64,000 nt of DNA from Anaeromyxobacter terrae. Its GTDB lineage: Bacteria > Myxococcota > Myxococcia > Myxococcales > Anaeromyxobacteraceae. Made by a program: the position numbers and the translations under genes. The notes beneath the pieces were generated by a model. It had not been told where the DNA came from, did no database searches, and saw only the letters and a list, made by a program, of their open reading frames with translations. This document shows, piece after piece, positions 27,514-36,975 of this stretch. Where the stretch lies: contig NZ_JALCYY010000001.1 of NCBI RefSeq assembly GCF_022690685.1, positions 124,001 to 188,000 of the forward strand, in the 5' to 3' direction. Numbering within the stretch: the first letter of the stretch is position 1; each line of letters starts with the position of its first letter.

Positions 27514-30486
27514 TCACCGGCGCCCGGGCCCCTCGCCCTCGCCGATCCGCCGCCGCAGCGCCTTCGCCTCCGCGAGCAGCGGCAGGTCGGGATCCGCGTC
27601 GCGCAGCAGCTTCACCAGGTGGTCGACGCTCTCGCGGGCGCGCGCGCGCTGGCCGAGCCGGTCGAGGGCCAGCGCCTCGAGGTAGAAGCTCCGGGGGTAC
27701 ATCCAGCTGCGAGGCATGCCGCCCGGCATCCTCCGCAGCGCGCGCAGCGCCGCGATGGCCGCCTCGTCGCGGCCGGCCTCGAACGCGACCGTCGCCCCGA
27801 TCCACGTCGCGCCGGCCGCGAGATCGCCGCCGCGGCGGGGATCGTCGAGCAGCGGACGCAACAGCTCGAGCGCGCGCTGGCGGTCGCCCCCCCGCCACGC
27901 CGCGACCGCCTCGTACAGCGCGCGTGCCGGTCCCGGTTGAAGTGCGCGCGCCTGCGCCGCGGCGGCCTCCGAGGCGCCGGTGAGCGCGAGCACGGTGGGG
28001 AGCCCGTCCCAGCGCGACCCGGAGGCGACGAGCCGCTCCGCCTCGGCGCGTGCGGCCTCGGGAGATTCCTCGCCGAGGAGGTGCAGCAGCCGCACGGTCG
28101 GCTCCGTCGGCGGGCGGGCGTGCGAGGGGAGCCCATCGAGCAGCTCGAGCGCCGCGCGGCGCCGGCCCTGGTAGGCGAGCGTGGTGGCGAGGGCGACCGT
28201 GGCCTTCGTGCGATCCGACGGGTTCGCGCCCTCCGCGATGGGGCGCACGAGCGCCTCGGCCTCGCCGTAGCGCTCCTCGAGCTGGAGCGCCTCGGCGAGC
28301 GCGACGCGGGAGAAGACGTTCCCGTCGAGCTCGAGCGCGCGGCGGGCGTTGCGCTCGGCGTCCTCGACGCTCCCGGCGAGCATCTCGGCGAGCGCGAGCG
28401 AGCGGTACGATGCTCCCCCCGGGACCTTCTCGACCCAGCGGCGGCTCCGGGCGAGCATCTCGTCGACGCGGCCGAGCTTGCCGAGCGCGTCGGTGACGTG
28501 CATGAGCGCCGGCTCCCACGTCGGGTCGAGCGCCAGCGCGCGCTCGAAGAGCGCCAGCGCCGGCGTGAGCTCCCCGTCGTGGAAATGGAGGTCGGCCGCC
28601 ATGTACAGCACCTCCTTGTCCTGGGGGTACGCCTCGACGGCGCGCGCGTAGAGATCGTGGGCTCGCGCCTGGTCGCCGTCGACGTGCGCCTTCCAGGCCT
28701 CGATGAGCAGCCGCTCCTTCTCGGGGACCCGGCCCGCGCCGCGCACCGCCGCCTCGATGGCGGCGCGCCGCGTCGCGGAATCGAGCCCGGTGAACTCTCC
28801 CAGGTACGCGATGCGGTAGTTCGCCAGCGCGAACTCGGGATCGACGTCGAGCGCGACCCGGTACTCGCGCAGCGCCTCCTCGTAGCGCGTCCCGTCCATC
28901 GCCTGCTCGCCGCGGAAGAAGTGGGCGTACGCCTCGAAGCTGGCGGTGGTGGCGGAGGCGACGAGGACCCGCGAGGCGATGACCTCCGCGGGGCTCTCGC
29001 GCAGCCGCTGGCGCGTCTCCTCGGAGAGACGATCGATCATCGGGGGCACGCTCGCCTTGCCCCGGCCCGTCTCCTTGAGGGTGAACAGGTACTCGCTCGT
29101 GAGCGGGTCGAGCGCCTTCAGCTCGATGGCGTAGAGCTCGTCGAAGCGCCGGATGGAGGCGAGGACCAGGGCGCGCGCGCCCGCGCTGCGCGCCACCTCG
29201 CGGCCGAGCGGCTCGTCCACCGCGGTCACCTTCTCGCGCCCGAGCTGGCGGAGGATGTCGAGCATCCGCACGCGCGTCAGCACCGAGAGCCGGCGCGACT
29301 GCTCGAGCGAGGTGATGAGCATGCCGGAGAGGCCGCCCAGCTCGGGCTCGCCGGTGAGGTTCTCGAAGTCGGCGACGGCGATCGTGACGCGCGCCTCGCC
29401 CGCCCCCGCGGCGGGCGGCGACGCGGCCTCGCGCGCGCGCAGCGCGAGGACACCTCCGACCAGCGCGAGCGCGAGGAGGGCGACCGCAGCCGCGATCCAC
29501 CGCCTGCGGGCGGGTCGACGACGCCGACGGGCGGGCGTGGGGGCAGCGCCGGGCGTCCGCCCGGGCTCGCTCCGGAGCGCGTCCAGCGCGGCCGCGACCT
29601 CCGCGCCGTCCCGGGGTCGATCGACCGGGTCCTTCGCGAGCATGCGCGCGACGAGCGCGCCGATCGCGGGCGCGCCCGGGACGCGGAGCGCCGGCGCAGG
29701 CTTCGGGCCCGCGGTGGCGACTCCGTCCTCGTCGTCCGGGAACGGGAGCGCCCCCGCGAGCATCCGGTAGAGGAGCACCCCGAGCGCGTAGACGTCGGTG
29801 CGCTCGTCCTCGGGCGCCCCTCTCCACTGCTCGGGCGCCATGTACCCCGGGGTGCCTCCGCTGATCCGCCGCCGCCCGAACGCGTGCGAGAGCCCGAAGT
29901 CGAGCACCTTCACCCGACCATCGTCGCAGACGAAGACGTTCCCGGGCGCCAGGTCGCGATGCACGACGCCTCGCGCGTGCGCGTGCTCGAGCGCGCTCGC
30001 GACCTCCGACGCGATCCGCAGCGCGTCGCGCGGCGCGAGGGGCTCGCCGGAGAGGCGCGCCGCGAGCGTCTCGCCGCGGAGGAGCTCGAGCACGAGATAA
30101 GGACCGTGCTCGCAGCGCCCGGCGTCGAAGAGCGTGACGATGTTCGGGTGTGACAGCCGCGCCGCGGCCTCGGCCTCGCGGAGGAGCCGCTCCTCCTGCA
30201 GCGACGCCCGCTCGCCCGCGCGGACCGCCTTGAACGCCACGGAGCGCCCGAGCTCGCGGTCGCGGGCCTCGTACACCACCCCGAAGCCGCCGCGCCCGAT
30301 CTCGCGCACGAGCTCGAACCGACCCACGACCGCGCCGGGCCTGAGCACGTGATCCCAGGCAGACCCGAGCTCGACGTCCGGGGCGCGCGCCAGCTCGCCG
30401 AGCAGCGCAGACACTCCGCCGTGCGCGGCGGCGACCCCGCCCGCCCCGTCCTCATCCGCTCTCAGGGGACCTTGATCACGCGCCAC
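27514..30486 (-). CDS. Transmembrane Ser/Thr protein kinase with TolB-like domain and TPRs
   Basis: 990 aa, GTG start. The kinase domain (about 55-310) has the Gly loop I-G-R-G-G-F-G-V at 63-70, invariant Lys86, catalytic H-R-D at 176-178 and D-F-G at 196-198. The catalytic loop reads H-R-D-L-A-P-G-N, with Ala180 where Ser/Thr kinases normally have Lys. An Arg-rich segment precedes one transmembrane helix (330-349). Outside the membrane, residues ~366-480 resemble the FlgO/TolB N-terminal fold (V-A-D-F-E-N-L-T-G), and TPR-like helical repeats fill ~510-970. It probably couples an envelope signal to cytoplasmic phosphorylation, as in myxobacterial Pkn proteins. Substrates unknown. Confidence 0.92.
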   Translation of the reverse strand: MARDQGPLRADEDGAGGVAAAHGGVSALLGELARAPDVELGSAWDHVLRPGAVVGRFELVREIGRGGFGVVYEARDRELGRSVAFKAVRAGERASLQEERLLREAEAAARLSHPNIVTLFDAGRCEHGPYLVLELLRGETLAARLSGEPLAPRDALRIASEVASALEHAHARGVVHRDLAPGNVFVCDDGRVKVLDFGLSHAFGRRRISGGTPGYMAPEQWRGAPEDERTDVYALGVLLYRMLAGALPFPDDEDGVATAGPKPAPALRVPGAPAIGALVARMLAKDPVDRPRDGAEVAAALDALRSEPGRTPGAAPTPARRRRRPARRRWIAAAVALLALALVGGVLALRAREAASPPAAGAGEARVTIAVADFENLTGEPELGGLSGMLITSLEQSRRLSVLTRVRMLDILRQLGREKVTAVDEPLGREVARSAGARALVLASIRRFDELYAIELKALDPLTSEYLFTLKETGRGKASVPPMIDRLSEETRQRLRESPAEVIASRVLVASATTASFEAYAHFFRGEQAMDGTRYEEALREYRVALDVDPEFALANYRIAYLGEFTGLDSATRRAAIEAAVRGAGRVPEKERLLIEAWKAHVDGDQARAHDLYARAVEAYPQDKEVLYMAADLHFHDGELTPALALFERALALDPTWEPALMHVTDALGKLGRVDEMLARSRRWVEKVPGGASYRSLALAEMLAGSVEDAERNARRALELDGNVFSRVALAEALQLEERYGEAEALVRPIAEGANPSDRTKATVALATTLAYQGRRRAALELLDGLPSHARPPTEPTVRLLHLLGEESPEAARAEAERLVASGSRWDGLPTVLALTGASEAAAAQARALQPGPARALYEAVAAWRGGDRQRALELLRPLLDDPRRGGDLAAGATWIGATVAFEAGRDEAAIAALRALRRMPGGMPRSWMYPRSFYLEALALDRLGQRARARESVDHLVKLLRDADPDLPLLAEAKALRRRIGEGEGPGRR

Positions 30487-30607
30487 GCGAGGCTCCGGGA
30501 AACCTCATACCAGTTACCCGGCGTGGGCGCAGGCGCGGCGGCGGAGTCGCTGCTCGGAGGGGGGCGCCCGTGCGGTCGGCCGGATCCAGCGAATCCCGGG
30601 CCCCTCG

Positions 30608-31420
30608 TCAGCGCTGACCGCTCGCCTCCAGGAACCGGACGGTGTCCGCCCAGAACGGCTGCCTCGGCGACAGGTCGAGGCCGTTGTGCGTCGCACGCGG
30701 CTGCTCGACGAGGCGCTTCGGACCCGGGAGCGCCGCGAAGAGGAGCCGTCCCTGCTCTGCCGTGACGACCTCGTCGCGCCCCGCCACGAGCAGGACGACG
30801 GGGGAGCTGGCCCCGGCCAGATCTCGAGCGGGCGCGAACCGATCCCGGAGCAGCGCCGCGGGCACGAACGGATAGTGATGGCGGGCGACCGCGGAGAGAT
30901 CGGCGTACGGCGTCACGAGGAGGAGCCCGCGGACGACCCCCGGCCTCAGCCGCGCGGCGCGCGCGGCGACCCCGCTCCCGAGGCTCTCCCCGACGAGCCA
31001 GACCGGGCCCCCCTCGCGTCCGAGCGCGTCCACCGCGTCGAGCGCGGCCGCGGTGAGCGCCTCGAGCGTCGGTTCTCCTGGCCGCGCGCCGTAGCCGGGA
31101 TACTCGAGGAGCGTCACCTCCGCGCCGAGGGGCGCCAGCGCCTCGGCGTAGTAGGTCCGATCGAGCGCGCTGCCGGCGTTCCCGTGGAGGACGAGCACCC
31201 GCGCGCGCGGCTCGCGTGTCGCCGGGGCGCGCCAGCCGCGCAGCGCTCCGTCGGGTCCACGCCACGGCGCGAGCCCGAGCCGCTCGGCGCGCGCGAGCGC
31301 CTGCCCCTCGGTCATCCGGTCCGGGAAGTAGAGCAGCCGCCGCTGGAGCGCGAACGCCGCGACGAGCACGGCGGCGGCGAGCACGGCGAGGACCACGAGC
31401 GCTCCGATGAGTGCGCGCAC
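30608..31420 (-). CDS. Alpha/beta hydrolase, membrane-anchored
   Basis: 270 aa, GTG start. One N-terminal transmembrane segment (about 4-26) is followed by the fold: oxyanion H-G-N-A-G-S near 80, nucleophile G-E-S-L-G-S-G near 150, an acid in A-G-R-D-E-V near 215, and His in R-A-T-H-N-G-L near 245. The layout matches BEM46/YfhR-type serine hydrolases, which sit on the inner membrane facing the periplasm or cytosol. Substrate unknown. The next gene in the direction of transcription is the kinase-TPR protein after a long gap at 30487-30607; upstream lies the ferredoxin-NADP reductase stop. Confidence 0.88.
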   Translation of the reverse strand: MRALIGALVVLAVLAAAVLVAAFALQRRLLYFPDRMTEGQALARAERLGLAPWRGPDGALRGWRAPATREPRARVLVLHGNAGSALDRTYYAEALAPLGAEVTLLEYPGYGARPGEPTLEALTAAALDAVDALGREGGPVWLVGESLGSGVAARAARLRPGVVRGLLLVTPYADLSAVARHHYPFVPAALLRDRFAPARDLAGASSPVVLLVAGRDEVVTAEQGRLLFAALPGPKRLVEQPRATHNGLDLSPRQPFWADTVRFLEASGQR

Positions 31421-31466
31421 GTCCGGATGCTAGCACCCATCGCGCGCGCGCGGCGGCGCGCCGATC

Positions 31467-32282
31467 TCACCAGTACCGCTCCACGTGGATTTCCCCCGGC
31501 TGGCGCGGCGCGTGCTCGCGGAAGCCCTCGCGCTCGAGCAGGAGCGTCATGTCGTCGATCATCGCCGGGTTCCCGCACAGGAAGACGTGCGTGTCGGCCG
31601 GCGTCGGCTTCGAGCCCCACGCCCGCGCGAGCGCGCCGTCGGTCCAGAGCGCCTGCACGTAGCCCGTGGCGCCGCCCCACGGCGCGGGCTCGGCGTCCGG
31701 GCGGCTCACCGTCGGCAGGTAGGTGAAGTTCGGGCAGAGCCGCGCCATCGTGATGAGCTCGGCGGAGTAGCCGAGGTCCCAGGAGTGCCGCGCCCCTGCG
31801 AGCACCGCGAAGCGCTGCGGCCCGCCGCAGGCGAGCTCGGTGCGGAGCATGCTCATGTACGGCGCGAGCCCGGTGCCGGTGCCGACGAGCACGACGTGGC
31901 GCTCCGGCGGCACGTCGCGCAGCGTGAACATGCCCGCGGGCTTCGGGCCGAGCCAGAGCCGGTCGCCGGGCGAGAGCGCGAAGAGCCTCGGCGTGAGCTC
32001 GCCCGAGCGGACGAGCGTCACGTAGAGCTCGAGCTCGCCGCGCTCGAGCGACGAGGACGCGATGGAGTAGGCGCGCCGGATCATGCGGTCCGGGTCCTCG
32101 GGTGCCGGCTCCGGGTCGGAGAGCGCGACGCGCGGGGCGCGGGCGGGGAGGCCCAGCACCGCGAACTGGCCTGGGCGGAACTGGGGGTAGGTCCAGCCGT
32201 CCGGCGCGACGCGCAGGATGACGAGGCCGGGGGCGGCCTCGATCCGGCGGGTGAGGATGGCGTTCGGCTCGAGCTTTCCCAC
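31467..32282 (-). CDS. fpr: Ferredoxin/flavodoxin-NADP+ reductase
   Basis: 271 aa from the GTG at 32282; a clear ribosome site is lacking. FAD-binding motif R-R-A-Y-S-I-A-S near 90, NADP-binding G-T-G-T-G-L-A-P-Y near 145 and a C-terminal aromatic (E-R-Y-W), all as in the bacterial Fpr subfamily. It transfers electrons between NADPH and ferredoxin or flavodoxin in the cytosol. It lies 76 bp after the methyltransferase on the same strand, so the two may share a transcript. The symbol follows family similarity. The start could be a few codons different. Confidence 0.88.
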   Translation of the reverse strand: MGKLEPNAILTRRIEAAPGLVILRVAPDGWTYPQFRPGQFAVLGLPARAPRVALSDPEPAPEDPDRMIRRAYSIASSSLERGELELYVTLVRSGELTPRLFALSPGDRLWLGPKPAGMFTLRDVPPERHVVLVGTGTGLAPYMSMLRTELACGGPQRFAVLAGARHSWDLGYSAELITMARLCPNFTYLPTVSRPDAEPAPWGGATGYVQALWTDGALARAWGSKPTPADTHVFLCGNPAMIDDMTLLLEREGFREHAPRQPGEIHVERYW

Positions 32283-32358
32283 GCCGGGGGTGTAGCGGGC
32301 GCGCGCCGGCGGTGCCCGGTCCGGGAAGGCCGCCGCCTGCACGCGGCACGCGCCGCGC

Positions 32359-33117
32359 TCAGGCGGCGGGTCGCACGCCGCGGACGAGGGCGCGGACGCA
32401 GCGCAGGGTGATGCCGCCGTCGTCGCGCGGCACGGGCTCGAAGCCGCGCGCGCGTCCGGCGAGGACGCGGCGGCGGACCTCGTCCTTCGGCAGGGTGGGC
32501 GTGCCGCGGTCGAACCACTCGTCGAAGTCGAGCTCGAACGGCTCCTCGAGGAGGCGGAGCTCCTCGAGGCCGGCGCGCGCCAGCACGTCGACGAGCTCCC
32601 CCGCGGTGAGGGTCCGGACATGGGTCCGATCCCGGGCGCGCTCGATCTCGTGGTGCCAGCGGGCGCGCTCCGGCTCGGGATCGGTCGTGTGGTCGGACAC
32701 GATGACGACACCCCTCGGCGCGACGAGCGCGACCTGGGCGCGCACGAACGCGAGGGGGTCCTCGACGTGGTGGACGACGAGGCGCGAGACCGCGGCCTCG
32801 AACGGCCCGGCGCGGAGGTCGAGCACGGAGCCCACCTCGAAGCGCGCGTGCTCTCCGAACCCCTCGCACCGCTGCCGCGCGCGCCGCACCATCTCCGGCG
32901 AGAGGTCGACGCCGTGCACGGAGTGGCCTCCGGCGAGGAACGCCTCGGCGACGATCCCCGGCCCGCAGCCCGCGTCGAGGAGCCGCGCGCCGGGCGGGAG
33001 CGCCGCGAACGCGACGAGCGCCCCGAGCGCCGCGGGGTCGGTCTGCACGGGAGCCCGCTCGAACTGCTCGGCCTGGCCGTCGAAGGCGCGCGAGAGCTCG
33101 CGGTCGTGATCGCTCAT
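32359..33117 (-). CDS. Class I SAM-dependent methyltransferase
   Basis: 252 aa. SAM-binding motif I L-L-D-A-G-C-G-P-G near 50, motif II region V-H-G-V-D-L-S near 70 and V-S-R-L-V-V-H-H-V-E-D-P near 115 place it in the Methyltransf_11/UbiE-like group. The substrate (quinone, lipid or other small molecule) is not predictable. It opens the minus-strand unit that continues with the ferredoxin-NADP reductase. Confidence 0.85.
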   Translation of the reverse strand: MSDHDRELSRAFDGQAEQFERAPVQTDPAALGALVAFAALPPGARLLDAGCGPGIVAEAFLAGGHSVHGVDLSPEMVRRARQRCEGFGEHARFEVGSVLDLRAGPFEAAVSRLVVHHVEDPLAFVRAQVALVAPRGVVIVSDHTTDPEPERARWHHEIERARDRTHVRTLTAGELVDVLARAGLEELRLLEEPFELDFDEWFDRGTPTLPKDEVRRRVLAGRARGFEPVPRDDGGITLRCVRALVRGVRPAA

Positions 33118-33302
33118 GCCGTCGATCTAACGTCGCCCGGCCCGCGCGCTCCTCGGAGCTCCGCGCCCTCGAGGACGGTCGGCTCGCGGCGGGCCACGCC
33201 GGGGTCCCGCGGGGGCGCCCCGGCCCGTGCCCGGTCGGGAAGCCCGGTCCGCCTCGACGCTCGGACCGGGCGAGCGCGGCCGTTCCGCGTTACCGTAGGC
33301 CC

Positions 33303-34100
33303 GTGCGCCGCACCCTCCGCGCCATCCCCACGCTGCTCCGCGTCGGCTTCGCCGAGTCGGTCGCCTACCGGGCCGAGATGTTCGTGTGGCTGCTCTCCAC
33401 GACGATGCCGCTCGTCATGCTGGCCCTGATGAGCGCCGTCGCGCGGGAGGCGCCGGTCGGCCGCTTCGGCCAGGCGGAGTTCGGCGCGTACTACCTCGCG
33501 GCGCTCGTGGTCCGGCTCAACGCGGGGGCGTGGGTGATCTGGGAGGTGAACTTCGAGATCCGCCAGGGGACGCTCGCGTTCCGCCTGCTCCGGCCCATCC
33601 ACCCGCTCGTCTCCTACGCCTGCTCCAACGTCGGCGCGATGCCGCTCCGGCTCCTCGCCTCGCTCCCCGTCGTCGCGGCCGCGCTCCTGACGCTCGGTCC
33701 GGGCCGCTTCACCCACGACCCGCTGCTCCTCGCGCTCTTCCCGCTCACCGTCGTCGGCGCCTGGCTCATCACCTTCCTCGCCATGGCCGTCATCGGCGCG
33801 CTCGCCTTCGCGATCGACTCGTCGTCCTCGGTGTTCGAGCTGTGGCTCGGGCTCTACGGCGTCTTCTCCGGCTACCTCATCCCGCTCGAGCTCTTCCCGC
33901 GCTGGCTCGAGGTCACGGCGAAGCTCCTGCCGTTCCGGTTCATGCTCTCCTTCCCGGTCGAGATGGTCATCGGCATGACCCCGCGTGCGGCTGCGCTCCG
34001 CGAGCTCGCCATCCAGTGGACCTACGTGGCGGTGCTCGCGCTCGCGGCGCGGATCACCTGGCGCGCCGGGCTGCGCCGCTTCGCGGCGTTCGGAGGGTAG
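33303..34100 (+). CDS. ABC-2 family exporter permease, first subunit
   Basis: 265 aa with six predicted membrane segments, GTG start. The opening T-L-L-R-V-G-F-A-E-S-V-A-Y-R-A-E-M-F-V-W and the later G-T-L-A-F-R-L-L-R-P-I-H-P pattern match the COG4587-like half of a two-permease ABC-2 system (DUF990/ABC2_membrane_6 group). The partner permease starts 1 bp after its stop. No ATPase is adjacent; the matching type is encoded at 41782-42780 on the opposite strand. The transported substrate is unknown. Confidence 0.85.
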   Translation: MRRTLRAIPTLLRVGFAESVAYRAEMFVWLLSTTMPLVMLALMSAVAREAPVGRFGQAEFGAYYLAALVVRLNAGAWVIWEVNFEIRQGTLAFRLLRPIHPLVSYACSNVGAMPLRLLASLPVVAAALLTLGPGRFTHDPLLLALFPLTVVGAWLITFLAMAVIGALAFAIDSSSSVFELWLGLYGVFSGYLIPLELFPRWLEVTAKLLPFRFMLSFPVEMVIGMTPRAAALRELAIQWTYVAVLALAARITWRAGLRRFAAFGG

Positions 34101-34101
34101 G

Positions 34102-34890
34102 GTGCGCCGCTACCTCACGCTCCTCGCGATCCAGCTCCGCGCCTCGATCGCGGTGGCGATGCAGTACCGGGTGGACTTCCTCGTCCAGGGAGGGCTCGCG
34201 CTCTTCTGGACCTCCTGGTCGCTCGTCCCGATCCTGGTCGTCTACGGCCGGCGCTCCTCGATCGCGGGCTGGTCGTTCGAGGAGGCGCTCGTCGTCATCG
34301 GCTGGTTCACGGTGATGAAGGGCGTGCTCGAGGGGGCGGTGAACCCGTCCCTCACCGCGGTCGTCGAGCACATCCGCAAGGGCACGCTCGACTTCGTGCT
34401 CCTCAAGCCCGCCGACGCGCAGTTCCTCGTCTCGACCGCCAAGTTCGCGCCGTGGCGCTCGCTCGACGTGGTGGGCGGGATCGCCATCTTCGCCGTGGCG
34501 TTCGACCGGATGGGCCGCTGGCCCTCGGCCGGCGCGGTCCTCGCGTCGCTCGTGCTGCTCCTCTGCGCCACGCTCATCCTGTACGCGCTCTGGATCCTGG
34601 TCGTCTCGTCGGCGTTCTTCGTGGTGAAGGTGGACAACCTGTCGTTCCTGCTCCTCTCCATCTTCGACGCCGCCCGCTGGCCCGCCGACATCTTCCGCGG
34701 CGCCCTGCGCGTCGTCTTCACGGTGATCATCCCGCTCGCCCTCATGACCACCTACCCCGCGCGCGCCCTCCTCGGCACGCTCGCCCCGTCGCACGGCGCG
34801 CTCGTCCTCGTCGGAGCCCTCGCGTTCTCCGCGTTCGCGCGCTTCGTCTGGCTGCGCTCCATCGGGCACTACACGTCGGCGTCGTCCTGA
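34102..34890 (+). CDS. ABC-2 family exporter permease, second subunit
   Basis: 262 aa, GTG at 34102 with GGAGGG upstream, six membrane segments. It starts R-R-Y-L-T-L-L-A-I-Q-L-R-A-S and contains R-K-G-T-L-D-F-V-L-L-K-P, the signature of the COG3694-like partner permease. The coding region begins immediately after the first permease stop, so the two are translated together and probably form a heterodimer. It requires the COG4586-like ATPase for activity (established for the family arrangement; the pairing here is inferred). Confidence 0.87.
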   Translation: MRRYLTLLAIQLRASIAVAMQYRVDFLVQGGLALFWTSWSLVPILVVYGRRSSIAGWSFEEALVVIGWFTVMKGVLEGAVNPSLTAVVEHIRKGTLDFVLLKPADAQFLVSTAKFAPWRSLDVVGGIAIFAVAFDRMGRWPSAGAVLASLVLLLCATLILYALWILVVSSAFFVVKVDNLSFLLLSIFDAARWPADIFRGALRVVFTVIIPLALMTTYPARALLGTLAPSHGALVLVGALAFSAFARFVWLRSIGHYTSASS

Positions 34891-34964
34891 GCGTCGCGCC
34901 GCCTGACCGAACCGGTTGGCGGCGGGTGGCTGCCGACGCCGCCGGCGAAGCGTGAGCCGGCGCG

Positions 34965-36020
34965 TCACCTCGCGCCGGCCTGCGTCAGCGCGCGTATCGC
35001 CCAGCGGTCGTCTGCCTCGGTCGCATAGTCCAGCGCGGACTTCCCGAAGCGGTCCTTTCGGTCCAGCTCGGGTCGTGCCTCCAGCACGGCGTCGACCATC
35101 GCCCCGTTCCCGTTCCGGACCGCGATGATCAGAGCAGTGGAGTCGCCCATCGCCCTGTCGGTGGCGTTCACGTCGGCTCCGTGCGCCAGCAGCAGCCGAA
35201 CGAGCCGCGCATGGCCCATGGTGGCGGCGAGTGTCAATGGCGTGGCGCCGTTGACGTTCACGGCCTCCAGGTCTGCGCCGTGGTGGAGCAGGACCCGGAC
35301 GATCCGGACATACCGATCGAACACTGCACCCCGCGTGACGGCGGGACGCCCGAAGGCTTCCCTGACCTCATCCCAGGCTCTTCGCGGGAAGTAGCCGACG
35401 CGCCTGGCCTCGTCCAGGACGTCTCTGAGCGAGGGGGCAAGCCGGAGCGCACGCATGAGCGCCGTGTCTCCGTTCGGATGACGTCCGGCGTTCACGGACG
35501 CTCCACGGCGAAGCAGCAACCCGACCACCTGTTCGAGGCCGCGGGCAGCGGCCATGACGAGGGCCGTCTCGCCGCGTCCGTCGGCCGCGTTCGCGTCAGC
35601 GCCGGCGTCCAGCAGAAGCTCGACGAACTCCGAGCGTTCGCTCGCGACTGCCATCATGAGCGCGGTGCGTCCAGTCGCCGTCTGCGCGTCGACGCTGGCG
35701 CCATGGGCGATGAGGAGCCGCGCGACCGCGGGGCTGCCCGGGAAGTGCGCGTGCCGAGGCCATTGGGGCGGCAGCCCCGCGGCGAACATGAGCGCGGTCC
35801 AGCCGGAGGGGTTGCGCTCATCGACGTCGACGCCGCGCTCGAGGAGCGTCCGAGCCGCAGCGACGTCCCCTCTGAAGGCGGCCATCATGAGCGGCGTCGT
35901 GCCGGGCTCCTCCGGGGCCGAAGCCTCGGCGCAGCGCTCTTCGCGGCAGGAGCACAGGACGACGGTCGCCACGAAGGCCAGCAGTCGAAGATCACCGCGG
36001 CCACGTGCGCACGCGCTCAT
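34965..36020 (-). CDS. Ankyrin-repeat lipoprotein
   Basis: 351 aa from the ATG at 36020, with GGAGGA upstream. The signal ends V-V-L-C-S with Cys25 as the likely lipidated residue. About seven ankyrin repeats follow, with the T-A-L-M-x-A-x-x-x-G/R and L-L-x-x-G-A-D/S-V pattern. The third-to-last region is interrupted by a non-repeat insert (about 215-255). Protein-protein interaction role in the envelope; no partner is evident. It converges on the ABC-2 permeases. Base composition looks slightly less GC-rich than its neighbours, which may hint at later acquisition. Confidence 0.88.
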   Translation of the reverse strand: MSACARGRGDLRLLAFVATVVLCSCREERCAEASAPEEPGTTPLMMAAFRGDVAAARTLLERGVDVDERNPSGWTALMFAAGLPPQWPRHAHFPGSPAVARLLIAHGASVDAQTATGRTALMMAVASERSEFVELLLDAGADANAADGRGETALVMAAARGLEQVVGLLLRRGASVNAGRHPNGDTALMRALRLAPSLRDVLDEARRVGYFPRRAWDEVREAFGRPAVTRGAVFDRYVRIVRVLLHHGADLEAVNVNGATPLTLAATMGHARLVRLLLAHGADVNATDRAMGDSTALIIAVRNGNGAMVDAVLEARPELDRKDRFGKSALDYATEADDRWAIRALTQAGAR

Positions 36021-36155
36021 CGTGAAGGTCCTCCGAGCGCGAAACGATCCGTGAACCGGCGCAGCGCTGGCAACGCGCAAGAAGGGGTGTCCGCGAGACG
36101 CGGGCGCACGTGATGCCGCGAGGGGCTCGCCCGTCACTTCGCGCGAGCGCGGAAG

Positions 36156-36192
36156 GCCCGGACCGAGAGTTCCGCCTTTCGTCCCGTGAGAC
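36156..36192 (+). repeat. 37-nt direct repeat, copy 1
   Basis: A 37-nt segment whose first 20 bases (GCCCGGACCGAGAGTTCCGC) are identical to those of the copy at 37831-37867. By eye 33 of 37 positions match. It lies between the ankyrin gene start and the methyltransferase stop. Confidence 0.7.
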
Positions 36193-36280
36193 TCGCGTTC
36201 GCCGAGGTCATGAGCCGGATCTCGGTCGGGGCCGGCGACCGGGCCGCGTAAGGGCAGCACCCGACCGAGCGCTCCGGCCG

Positions 36281-36946
36281 TCACGCGGGCTTCGTGAGCC
36301 GCAGCTCGAAGCCCACGCCGTCGGCGGCGATCTCGCAGGTCCGGAAGCGGCTCCGGGCGGACATCTGCTCGAGATCCTCCCGCGAGTAGGCGCTCTTCAG
36401 CAGCATGTGGCGGAAGGTCCACCTCGTGAGGAAGGCGTCGAGGCGGGTCAGGTTCATCCGTCGCACCTCCGCGTCGATCGCGTCGAGGGGCGCGTCCCTC
36501 CGCAGGTCGAAGATCGACGCCCGCGCGCCCGGTCGCAGGACGCGGTGAAGCTCGTCGAGGGCGCCGACGGGGTCGGCGAAGTTCTTGAACGCGGCCATGC
36601 ACACCGCGAAGTCGAAGGACGCCTCGGGGAAGGGGAGCTCGGACGCGTTGCCGTGCCGGAAGTCGATCGAGACCCCCGCCCGCGCCGCGTTCTCGCCGGC
36701 GATCCGCACGAAGGACCGGCTGATGTCGAGCCCGGTGACCGCGTAGCCCCGCTTCGCGAGCTCGATGGCGAGGTACCCGGGCCCAGGGGCGACCTCCAGC
36801 ACGCGCCCACCCGGTGCCGCCCGGGCGACGACCGCGTCCGCGGCGGAGACGAAGCGCCGCCAGTCCCGCCCGGTGTTCCGCGTGTACCAGCTCGCGATGA
36901 ACCCCTCCATCGCCACGCCCTTGTACGCCTTCGCTCCCACTGCCAT
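36281..36946 (-). CDS. SAM-dependent methyltransferase divergent from a TetR regulator
   Basis: 221 aa, ATG with GAGGAGA upstream. SAM motif V-L-E-V-A-P-G-P-G-Y near 50, motif V-T-G-L-D-I-S near 70 and F-D-F-A-V-C-M-A-A-F near 110. It resembles small-molecule or thiopurine-like class I methyltransferases. It is divergently transcribed from the TetR-family gene across a 132-bp region carrying a dyad, so it is probably repressed by TetR and induced by its ligand. Its substrate may be that ligand. Confidence 0.85.
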   Translation of the reverse strand: MAVGAKAYKGVAMEGFIASWYTRNTGRDWRRFVSAADAVVARAAPGGRVLEVAPGPGYLAIELAKRGYAVTGLDISRSFVRIAGENAARAGVSIDFRHGNASELPFPEASFDFAVCMAAFKNFADPVGALDELHRVLRPGARASIFDLRRDAPLDAIDAEVRRMNLTRLDAFLTRWTFRHMLLKSAYSREDLEQMSARSRFRTCEIAADGVGFELRLTKPA

Positions 36947-36975
36947 GTCGCCGTCTCCTCGGGCCGCGCGGGCCC

